Shown: in pieces, positions 58,043 through 64,000 of the stretch | Position numbering within the stretch: position 1 is the first letter of the stretch | How the letters are laid out: the number at the start of each line of letters is the position of its first letter | Position numbers and translations under genes: made by a program | Assembly (NCBI GenBank): GCA_902800625.1 | Contig: CADCFG010000007.1 | Location: forward strand, 1-64,000 | Length of the DNA stretch: 64,000 nt | DNA from: an uncultured Eubacteriales bacterium | GTDB taxonomy: Bacteria > Bacillota > Clostridia > Christensenellales > Aristaeellaceae | Reading direction: 5' to 3' | Notes under the pieces: generated by a model | What the model saw: the letters and a program-made list of their open reading frames with translations, nothing else | What the model was told of the DNA's origin: nothing | The model's database searches: none

Positions 58043-59140
58043 ATGAAGAAGCGTTTGATCTGCGTGCTGCTGCTGGCGGCACTGGCGCTGGCGCTGCCCG
58101 CCGGCGCGATGGCGGCGAAGAGGCCCACCATCAAGTTCCCGGCGAAGCTGGGTCTGATGACGGTGGGGGCCGAGGTGACGCTGACGCCGAAGCTGAAGGG
58201 CATCGCGCAGGACGAGATCGTCTGGGAGAGCAGCGACGAGCAGGTGCTGCAGGTCTGGGGCGGCAAGCTGACCGCCGTGCAGACCGGCCGCGCGGTGATC
58301 ACTGCCTCCGGTGGGAGCGCCAAGGCCGCCAAGTGCGGCGTGGTGGTGCTGCCCAAGGAACTCAACCTGGCCGTGGGGGAGAAGGCCACCCTGCCCCGAG
58401 GCGGCGTGGAGCGCTATGCCGTGAAGGACAGGAAGATCGCTTCCGTCACGAAAAAGGGCGTCGTCACCGGCAAGAAGGAAGGCACGACCCAGCTGCTGGT
58501 GCGCTATGGCAAGCAGAAGGTGCTGGTGCCGGTGACGGTGGGCAATCCCGCAGAGACGCCGACCTCGCAGGCCGAGGCCACACCCTTTGACGGCGTGGGC
58601 GACGCCACCCAGGTGGTGTTGGTGGAGCACACCACCGGCAGCAACGCCAACCTGACGCTTTATGAGAAGCAGGACGGCATCTGGCAGCAGCTGTACCAGT
58701 GCAAGGCCTACGTGGGCGCCAACGGCATGGGCAAGACCAAGGCCGGGGACAAGAAGACCCCCGTGGGCACCTTCAACCTCACCACGCCCTTCGGCATCCT
58801 GGACGATCCCGGCGCGAACATGGAGTACACCAAGGTGACCAAGTACCACTACTGGTGCGGCGAGTCCAACAGCAAGTACTACAACCAGCTGGTGGACGAG
58901 CGCACGGCGGACCGCAAGCACACCTCCGCCGACGAGTACCTGATCAACTACAAGGGCGTGTACAACTACTGCATGTTCATCGATTACAACGCCGAGGGCA
59001 CGCCGGGCAAGGGCAGCTGCATCTTCCTGCACTGCACCGGCTCGAAGAAGTCCACCGCGGGCTGCGTCGCCATCCCCCAAGCCTCCATGAAGATGGTCAT
59101 CAAGTGGGCCAAGCCCGGGGTGAAGATCGTGATCAAGTAA
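58043..59140 (+). CDS. secreted L,D-transpeptidase with N-terminal Ig-like domains
   Basis: Forms 3-3 cross-links in peptidoglycan or attaches proteins to it. Signal peptide MKKRLICVLLLAALALALPA, cleavage AMA-AK. Residues 25-175 hold two Ig-like (BIG2-type) modules: EIVWESSDEQVLQVWGGKLT and ERYAVKDRKIASVTKKGVVT. After a Pro/Thr linker the YkuD-type catalytic domain starts: LTLYEKQDGIWQQLYQCKAY, TKAGDKKTPVGTFNLTTPFG, and the active site SCIFLHCTGSKKSTAGCVAI with His and catalytic Cys341. 365 residues. It is followed by tandem hairpins, its probable terminators. Confidence 0.9.
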   Translation: MKKRLICVLLLAALALALPAGAMAAKRPTIKFPAKLGLMTVGAEVTLTPKLKGIAQDEIVWESSDEQVLQVWGGKLTAVQTGRAVITASGGSAKAAKCGVVVLPKELNLAVGEKATLPRGGVERYAVKDRKIASVTKKGVVTGKKEGTTQLLVRYGKQKVLVPVTVGNPAETPTSQAEATPFDGVGDATQVVLVEHTTGSNANLTLYEKQDGIWQQLYQCKAYVGANGMGKTKAGDKKTPVGTFNLTTPFGILDDPGANMEYTKVTKYHYWCGESNSKYYNQLVDERTADRKHTSADEYLINYKGVYNYCMFIDYNAEGTPGKGSCIFLHCTGSKKSTAGCVAIPQASMKMVIKWAKPGVKIVIK

Positions 59141-59194
59141 ATGGGATATTGTGGGGAGGCGCAATGCCGCCCCTGCATGAGTATATTTGCAGTG

Positions 59195-59260
59195 CCGTTT
59201 CCCGGTTCCCTTTCTGAAACAGTATCCGGAAGGGAACCGGGGGACGGTTCTTTTTGTGCA
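59195..59260 (+). terminator. tandem hairpin copy 1, terminator-like
   Basis: CCGTTTCCCGGTTCC (59195-59209) pairs with GGAACCGGGGGACGG (59233-59247) with two G-U pairs; TTCTTTTTG follows. The loop contains the short AAGGGAACC/GGTTCCCTT extension. It is 80 bases before a related copy. Confidence 0.75.
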
Positions 59261-59275
59261 TGCCGCCGAAAAAGT

Positions 59276-59340
59276 CCGTTCTTCGGTTCCCTTTCCGAAG
59301 CAGTTTCCGAAGAGGAACCGAAGAACGGCTCTTTGTTTCA
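59276..59340 (+). terminator. tandem hairpin copy 2, terminator-like
   Basis: CCGTTCTTCGGTTCC (59276-59290) pairs perfectly with GGAACCGAAGAACGG (59314-59328), then CTCTTTGTTTC. Compared with copy 1 both arms have changed together (CCC/GGG to CTT/AAG), which is covariation in favour of RNA structure. Confidence 0.78.
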
Positions 59341-59360
59341 GCCTGTGCAAGCACCCAAAA

Positions 59361-59405
59361 GTTAAACAATATTAACTTGACACGGTTAGTTAATGGATAT
59401 AAACT
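59361..59405 (+). promoter_or_regulatory. feoAB promoter with overlapping candidate operators
   Basis: TTGACA (59377-59382) and TAAACT (59400-59405) with a 17-base spacer, or TATAAA at 59398. Overlapping the -35 is the inverted repeat TTAACT (59372-59377) ... AGTTAA (59388-59393), and just upstream GTTAA (59361-59365) ... TTAAC (59372-59376). Such TTAA-rich dyads over a feo promoter suggest an iron-sensing DtxR- or Fur-type repressor; the family is not determined. Confidence 0.6.
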
Positions 59406-59483
59406 ATAGACGCTCCGGCGGGGGATGAAACCCGGGCGGGGCGCATACGAAAAGCCATGCTCAACAGAAACGGGGCGAGAAAT

Positions 59484-61826
59484 ATGACCTTGCGGGATTT
59501 GAAGGTGGGCCAGTGCGCCCGCATCGAGGCGGTGGGCGGCGAAGGCGCGCTGCGCCAGCACTTCCTGGACATGGGCGTGATACCCGGGGCCGAGGCACAG
59601 CTGGTGAAGCTGGCTCCCATGGGCGACCCCATGGAGCTGCGCATCCACGGCTACGAGCTGACGCTGCGGCTGGCGGACGCGGAGAAGATCCAGGCGACGC
59701 CAATCGACCACATGACCGAGCGCGCCGCCGGGGAGAGGCGGGACCGGGAGGCGCCCCACCTGGGCCTGGGCGAGGACGGCAAGTTCCATCCCAAGGGCAG
59801 CGGCACCCCCCTGCCCAAGGGCGAGACGCTGACCTTTGCGCTGGTGGGCAACCAGAACAGCGGCAAGACCACGCTGTTCAACCAGCTGACTGGCGCGAAC
59901 CAGCACGTGGGCAACTTCCCCGGCGTGACGGTGGACCGCAAGGACGGCGCCATCCGCGGCCAGACGAACACCTCCATCACCGATCTGCCCGGCATCTACT
60001 CCATGTCGCCCTATTCCAGCGAGGAGCTGGTCAGCCGGGATTTCGTGCTGCGGGAGAAGCCAAAGGCCATCATCAACATCGTGGACGCCACCAACATCGA
60101 GCGCAACCTCTACCTGACCATGCAGCTGCTGGAGATGGGGATACCCACCGTCGTGGCGCTGAACATGATGGACGAGATGACCGGCAACGGCGGCAGCGTG
60201 GACATCAACGGCATGGAGGCGGCGCTGGGCGTGCCCGTGGTGCCCATCAGCGCGGCGAAGAACCAGGGCGTGGACGAGCTGGTGAAGCACGCCGTGCACA
60301 TCGCCCGCTATCAGGAAAAGCCCCTGAGATACGACTTTTGCGACAGTGACGACCACGGCGGCGCGGTGCACCGCTGCATCCACGCCGTGGCGCACCTGAT
60401 CGAGGACCATGCCGCCGCCGCGGGCCTGCCGGTGCGCTTTGCCGCCTGCAAGATCATCGAGGGCGACCAGGTGATCCTGGAGCAGCTGGCCCTGGACGGC
60501 AATGAGCAGGAGACGCTGGAGCACATCGTGCTCCAGATGGAGCGGGAGCGTGGCCTGGACCGGGCCGCCGCCATCGCCGATATGCGCTTCGCCTTCATCC
60601 AGAAGGTATGCGACAGTTGCGTGATGCGCCCCCGGGAGAGCAAGGAGCACCTGCGCAGCCAGCGCATTGACAAAATCCTCACTGGCAAGTACACGGCCCT
60701 TCCCATGTTCATCGCCATCATGGCGCTGGTGTTCTACCTGACGTTCAATGTGATCGGCGCGTTCCTGCAGGACCTGCTGGCCGCGGGCGTGGAGCGCCTG
60801 ACGGACGCGGTGGACGCGGCGCTGACCGCCGGGAACGTGAACCCCGGCCTCCACGGGCTCATCATCGGCGGCATCTTCGAGGGCGTGGGCAGCGTGTTGA
60901 GCTTCCTGCCCATTATCGTCACGCTGTTCTTCTTCCTCTCGCTGCTGGAGGACAGCGGCTATATCGCCCGCGTGGCCTTCGTGATGGACAAGCTGCTGCG
61001 CCGGATTGGCCTGTCCGGGCGCAGCATCGTGCCCATGCTGATCGGCTTCGGCTGCACGGTGCCGGCGGTGATGGCCACCCGCACCCTGCCCAGCGAGCGC
61101 GACCGCAAGATGACCATACTGCTCACGCCCTTCATGAGCTGCACCGCCAAGCTGCCCATATACGCCTTCTTCGTGCAGGCATTCTTCCCGAAGCACGGCG
61201 GCCTGGTCATGACGGAACTGTATGTGCTGGGCATCGTGATGAGCATACTGATGGCGCTGGGCTTCAAGAACACCCTCTTCAAGGGCGAGGCCGTGCCGTT
61301 CGTGATGGAGCTGCCCAATTACCGCCTGCCCAGCCCCCGCAGCGTGTTCCAGCTGCTGTGGGAGAAGGCCAAGGACTTCCTCCAGCGGGCCTTCTCCGTG
61401 ATCCTGATCGCCACCATCGTGGTCTGGTTCCTGAAGAGCTTCGATCTCAGGTTCAACCTGCTCGGCGAGGAGGAGTCCGCCCAGAGCATCCTGGCGATGG
61501 TCTCCGGATGGCTGGTGCCGGTATTGCGGCCCCTCGGCCTGGGCGACTGGCGCGTGGCCACGGCGCTGATCTCCGGCTTCATGGCCAAGGAGAGCGTGGT
61601 CTCGGTGCTGAAGGTGCTGTACGTGGGCGGCGTGGCTGCCACCATGAGCAGCCTGAGCGCGGCGTCGCTGCTGGTGTTCAGCCTGCTGTACACCCCCTGC
61701 GTGGCCGCCATCGCCTCCATTCGCCGGGAGCTGGGCCGCAAGTGGGCCCTGTGCGTGGTGCTGTGGCAGTGCGCCGTGGCCTGGGTGGTCGCCCTGGCGG
61801 TGCGGCTGATCGGGTCGATGTTTTAG
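59484..61826 (+). CDS. feoB: fused FeoA-FeoB ferrous iron transporter
   Basis: Imports Fe(II). The start at 59484 (MTLRDLKVGQCARIEAVGGE) begins a complete FeoA SH3-like domain (residues 1-75); an ATG nine codons upstream has a poorer ribosome site. After a ~40-residue linker the FeoB GTPase starts: G1 GNQNSGKTT at 122-130, G2 threonine in VGNFPGVTVDRKDG, G3 TDLPGIYSMSPYSSEE, G4 NMMDE where NxxD is expected, G5 ISAAKNQG. The GDI-like region and a polytopic membrane part follow, with the gate motifs IPMLIGFGCTVPAVMATRTL-type (written VPMLIGFGCTVPAVMATRTL) and SCTAKLPIYAFF, and the second Gate near YTPCVAAIASIRRELG. 780 residues. Followed by its small Cys-rich partner. Confidence 0.95.
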   Translation: MTLRDLKVGQCARIEAVGGEGALRQHFLDMGVIPGAEAQLVKLAPMGDPMELRIHGYELTLRLADAEKIQATPIDHMTERAAGERRDREAPHLGLGEDGKFHPKGSGTPLPKGETLTFALVGNQNSGKTTLFNQLTGANQHVGNFPGVTVDRKDGAIRGQTNTSITDLPGIYSMSPYSSEELVSRDFVLREKPKAIINIVDATNIERNLYLTMQLLEMGIPTVVALNMMDEMTGNGGSVDINGMEAALGVPVVPISAAKNQGVDELVKHAVHIARYQEKPLRYDFCDSDDHGGAVHRCIHAVAHLIEDHAAAAGLPVRFAACKIIEGDQVILEQLALDGNEQETLEHIVLQMERERGLDRAAAIADMRFAFIQKVCDSCVMRPRESKEHLRSQRIDKILTGKYTALPMFIAIMALVFYLTFNVIGAFLQDLLAAGVERLTDAVDAALTAGNVNPGLHGLIIGGIFEGVGSVLSFLPIIVTLFFFLSLLEDSGYIARVAFVMDKLLRRIGLSGRSIVPMLIGFGCTVPAVMATRTLPSERDRKMTILLTPFMSCTAKLPIYAFFVQAFFPKHGGLVMTELYVLGIVMSILMALGFKNTLFKGEAVPFVMELPNYRLPSPRSVFQLLWEKAKDFLQRAFSVILIATIVVWFLKSFDLRFNLLGEEESAQSILAMVSGWLVPVLRPLGLGDWRVATALISGFMAKESVVSVLKVLYVGGVAATMSSLSAASLLVFSLLYTPCVAAIASIRRELGRKWALCVVLWQCAVAWVVALAVRLIGSMF

Positions 61827-61831
61827 GGACA

Positions 61832-62000
61832 CCGAGCGCCCGGAAAACAGTCCGGTGGACTGTTTTCAGCGAGATGGGTCCAGTCGTGCGCGATGGGACC
61901 CGATGCGTCAGCATTGGGCGCGCGCGTTTGGCAGCCCCCCGTCGATGGGGCCGGTAGACCCGAAGGCAATAGTGAATAGGCAACAGGGAATAGGGAGTGT
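61832..62000. repeat. CCGAGCGCCCGGAAA element plus TAGGG simple repeat
   Basis: CCGAGCGCCCGGAAA (61832-61846) runs into a perfect hairpin, GAAAACAGTCC (61843-61853) with GGACTGTTTTC (61857-61867), which could act as a terminator after feoAB. Then GAGATGGG, GC-rich sequence, and AATAGTGAATAGGC / AGGGAATAGGGAG simple repeats (61968-61999). The same two parts occur in reverse order at 37738-37830. Confidence 0.65.
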
Positions 62001-62004
62001 GTGT

Positions 62005-62151
62005 ATGAACGCTTTGGATATCATCCTGATCGCCGCCGTGGCGGGCCTCGCCGCGCTGGCGGTGATGAAGCTGGTCCGCAACAAAAAGCAGGGCAGGGGC
62101 ACCTGCGGCTGCGGCTGCGCGAACTGCCCGACGAAGTGCAATAAGGGGTAG
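62005..62151 (+). CDS. FeoB-associated Cys-rich membrane protein
   Basis: 48 residues from ATG 62005 behind GGGAG: one membrane segment (DIILIAAVAGLAALAVMKLV) then KQGRGTCGCGCANCPTKCNK with five cysteines. This is the small partner found after feoB in many Clostridia, thought to assist iron transfer at the cytoplasmic side. The family is named for this association (FeoB-associated Cys-rich, p12-like). The start is chosen because the upstream open frame lies in repeat sequence. Separated from feoAB by the repeat at 61832-62000. Confidence 0.88.
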   Translation: MNALDIILIAAVAGLAALAVMKLVRNKKQGRGTCGCGCANCPTKCNKG

Positions 62152-62154
62152 GAG

Positions 62155-63084
62155 CTATTGCAACAGCCACCCGGTCAAGTCCCCGTAGTCCCCGCCGATG
62201 CGGGCGAAGCCGGGAACGAGCGTAAACCTGTTCCGGGGCATGACCTCACTCCCGCAATCCTGAAAGACCCGCGCAAGCGGGTCTTTCATATTGCCCCGGA
62301 CCCGCCGCCACGCGGCTTCATCGCTCCGGTTCAGTTGCCCCAGGGCGTAGCGCAGCGCCCACAGCCGCGCGGAGTCGGCAAACGCCCCGCCTGCGGCCAG
62401 GCACCTTTCCCAGGCGGCGATGTTGGCCGCGCCCTCGCCCGCGATGCCGCCCAGGTGCATCAGCTCGTGCACGGCGGTGAACGGGGTCAGCGCCGGGGAT
62501 ACGCCCGCATCCACGATCGCCTCGCCGGTGGGCGGCGCGAAAAGCCCGGAGATTCCCGCGGCGCGCATCCACTCCGGGTACCGGGCGGCCTTCACCGCGC
62601 AGCCGGAAAGACCCGCCGCCTCCGGCGCGAGGCGCAACGCCTCGGAAGGCTCCGGGAAGCTGAGCGGCGCGGCGTTCAGCTGGTCGATCAGCTGAGCGCA
62701 CAGCCACTCCAGCTGATTTGCGCCCGGCGCGGGCGGTGCGTCCACCGGCTGGACCATCGCCGGAAGCCAGGTGAGCGCCAGTACCCACAGGGTGATGATG
62801 CAGGCGGCGGCCATGCCCTTCAGCCAGCCGACCAGCGCCGCGGCCCTGTGCTGGGACAGCGCCCATACGAGCGCGGCCAGGGCGACGGCGCCGGCGGTGA
62901 ACGCGATGGGCTCGGCCAGCGGAAAGGGGATGCGGGCCGCCCAGCGGTTCAGCGCCAGCAGCGCCGGGCGGGTGAGGCGGTCGAGCAGCAGCGCGGCCAG
63001 CCCGGGGCTAACGCGGCAGAGCAGGGCGAACAGCAACAGGCCGATCCAGGGAATGGAGAATAGGGCTTTCTTTCCTGCTGACAT
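62155..63084 (-). CDS. DUF3810 family membrane metallopeptidase-like protein
   Basis: 309 residues from ATG 63084 (MSAGKKALFSIPWIGLLLFA), chosen for a GGGAGG ribosome site. Three membrane segments lie in the first ~130 residues (IPWIGLLLFALLCRVSPGLA, FTAGAVALAALVWALS, MAAACIITLWVLALTW). The C-terminal soluble part has the zinc motif FTAVHELMHLGGIAGEGAAN (HExxH) and YALGQLNRSDEAAWRRVRGN. DUF3810 proteins share this layout and are presumed zinc peptidases with unknown targets. It converges on the FeoB-associated gene with only 3 bases between stops. Confidence 0.85.
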   Translation of the reverse strand: MSAGKKALFSIPWIGLLLFALLCRVSPGLAALLLDRLTRPALLALNRWAARIPFPLAEPIAFTAGAVALAALVWALSQHRAAALVGWLKGMAAACIITLWVLALTWLPAMVQPVDAPPAPGANQLEWLCAQLIDQLNAAPLSFPEPSEALRLAPEAAGLSGCAVKAARYPEWMRAAGISGLFAPPTGEAIVDAGVSPALTPFTAVHELMHLGGIAGEGAANIAAWERCLAAGGAFADSARLWALRYALGQLNRSDEAAWRRVRGNMKDPLARVFQDCGSEVMPRNRFTLVPGFARIGGDYGDLTGWLLQ

Positions 63085-63179
63085 GGCCGCGGCCTCCCGT
63101 GCGTATATCGTTCTGTGTACCTGTACCATTATCCTATATATCCACCCCCAAAATCAAAGGTAATATCTGGAAAACACCG

Positions 63180-63209
63180 TTGCGCGTGGCGGGGTGGATG
63201 GGCTATAAT
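63180..63209 (+). promoter_or_regulatory. probable promoter of the ABC exporter gene
   Basis: TATAAT at 63204-63209 is perfect; the -35 candidate TTGCGC (63180-63185) at 18 bases is weak. A GGGAG ribosome site follows at about 63236. Confidence 0.55.
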
Positions 63210-63246
63210 GATTTCAGAGCAAAAGAAAAGGCAAAGGGAGTCCGAA

Positions 63247-64000
63247 ATGCTGAAATACCTGAAAAAATACCGGGCCCAGTGCGTGTGCGCGCCGCTGTTC
63301 AAGATGTTCGAGGCGCTGCTGGACCTGTTCGTGCCGCTGGTGGTGGCTTCGATCATCGACAAGGGCATTGGCGCGGGCAGCGCGGCGCACGTCTGGCACA
63401 TGAGCGGCCTGCTGGTCGCCCTGGGCATCGCGGGCCTGGCCGCGGCCATCACGGCGCAGTACTTCGCCGCCCGAGCCGCCACGGGCTTTGCCGCGGACGT
63501 GCGCCACGCACTGTTCGGCAAGCTGACCGCGCTGTCCTTTCCGGACATCGACCGGCTGGGGACCTCCGCCATGATCACCCGCATGACCAGCGACGTGAAC
63601 CAGGCCCAGACGGGCGTGAACATGGCGTTGCGGCTGTTGCTGCGCTCGCCGTTCGTGGTGCTGGGGGCCATGGTGATGGCCTTCACCATCGACGTGCGCT
63701 GCGCGCTGATTTTCGTGGCGGTGATCGCGGCGCTGTCGCTGGTGGTCTGGGCCATCATGGCGGCCAACATCCCCATGATGCAGGGCGTGCAGCTGCAGCT
63801 GGAGCGGGTTCTCGGCGCCACGCGCCAGAACCTCACTGGCGCGCGGGTGATCCGGGCCTTTCGCCGGGAGGACGCGGAGTACCAGGCTTTCCGGGCGAAG
63901 AACCGGGAGCTGACCTCCCGCCAGCGGCGGGCCGGGCGGGTGTCGGCGTTGTTGAATCCCGTGACCTATGTGCTCATCAACCTGGCGGTGATCCTGCTGG
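63247..64000 (+). CDS. ABC transporter, membrane-spanning half (ABCB/MsbA type), 5' part
   Basis: The frame opens at ATG 63247 (MLKYLKKYRAQCVCAPLFKM) and runs off the window after 251 codons. It is the transmembrane domain of a heterodimeric exporter: FEALLDLFVPLVVASIIDKG, GTSAMITRMTSDVNQAQTGV (the intracellular coupling helix), LRSPFVVLGAMVMAFTIDVR and RVLGATRQNLTGARVIRAFR. At least four membrane segments are visible; the ATPase domain would follow. Members of this type in Bacillota usually work as a pair encoded by two adjacent genes. Substrate unknown. Confidence 0.9.
   Translation, partial: MLKYLKKYRAQCVCAPLFKMFEALLDLFVPLVVASIIDKGIGAGSAAHVWHMSGLLVALGIAGLAAAITAQYFAARAATGFAADVRHALFGKLTALSFPDIDRLGTSAMITRMTSDVNQAQTGVNMALRLLLRSPFVVLGAMVMAFTIDVRCALIFVAVIAALSLVVWAIMAANIPMMQGVQLQLERVLGATRQNLTGARVIRAFRREDAEYQAFRAKNRELTSRQRRAGRVSALLNPVTYVLINLAVILL

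Larger units (their letters stand above)
59141..59483. other. gap with two tandem hairpins and the feo regulatory region
   Basis: The 343 bases between the L,D-transpeptidase and feoAB hold a short TGGGGAGGCGCAATGCCGCC segment (59152-59171), hairpin copy 1 (59195-59247), hairpin copy 2 (59276-59328) and the promoter/operator (59361-59405). No coding frame is convincing. Confidence 0.75.

Noticed and set aside
59133..61832. Open frame of 899 codons on the minus strand
   Set aside because: Antisense to feoAB with His/Gln-rich composition; the plus-strand frame carries all FeoA and FeoB motifs.

Overview
The window is a gene-dense, GC-rich stretch of a Gram-positive bacterium of the Bacillota, most likely a high-GC member of the Clostridia. 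The signs are a FabK-type fatty acid operon led by a MarR regulator, a fused FeoA-FeoB with a FeoB-associated Cys-rich peptide, LicD and CDP-glycerol transferase-type envelope genes, an LCP protein, NlpC/P60 and L,D-transpeptidase wall enzymes, a short SRP RNA, a lysine riboswitch, and strong TTGACA-N17-TATAAT promoters. I cannot assign genus or family from sequence alone.

Layout. 1-2130: the end of a BIG2-domain surface protein, then a lower-GC scar holding the tail of a tyrosine recombinase, a deletion-fused SpaA/Cna-B adhesin fragment and several palindromes. 2134-4411: greA-lysS operon (minus) with a 5'-terminal stem-loop. 4547-11747: an LCP protein, an ATP-grasp enzyme, a family 2 glycosyltransferase and AddA (plus). 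11809-22403: an aromatic amino acid operon (minus) in the order leader peptide, aroF, tyrA, GNAT, aroB, aroA, aroC, pheA, phosphodiester glycosidase-like, membrane protein, aroE-aroK fusion, aroQ. It encodes every enzyme from DAHP synthase to chorismate plus the entry steps to Phe and Tyr. Its leader has a Tyr/Phe-rich 18-residue peptide, mutually exclusive pairings and a terminator, which is the layout of a ribosome-mediated attenuator.

22420-29414: an envelope polymer operon (minus) with a TarI/IspD-type cytidylyltransferase, two LicD proteins, an NAD-dependent epimerase, two CDP-glycerol transferase-type proteins and a GT4. 29489-34900: fab operon (plus) with marR, fabH, acpP, fabK, fabG, fabF and fabZ, but no fabD or acc genes. 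34909-37700: polar amino acid ABC transporter (minus) behind a lysine riboswitch, so probably a lysine importer. 37913-40011: a frameshifted DUF362 gene, a PNPOx-family protein and a membrane protein (minus). 40299-48852: an opp/dpp-type peptide transporter operon (plus) with an unusually long OppA, an OppC carrying a large extracytoplasmic insert, a small membrane protein, then rpiB.

48966-59140: wall and signalling genes: unknown proteins, an NlpC/P60 endopeptidase, SRP RNA, nagB-glmM, an HD-GYP protein with a duplicated beta-rich tail, and an L,D-transpeptidase. 59195-62151: tandem covarying hairpins, then feoAB and its small partner behind a candidate operator. 62155-64000: a DUF3810 protein and the start of an ABC exporter.

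Many gaps hold dispersed palindromic or simple-repeat elements of at least five types. The most interesting signals are the aromatic attenuator, the modified OppC, the lysine riboswitch, the HD-GYP C-terminal duplication and the repeat families. All statements rest on reading the sequence; no database search was run.
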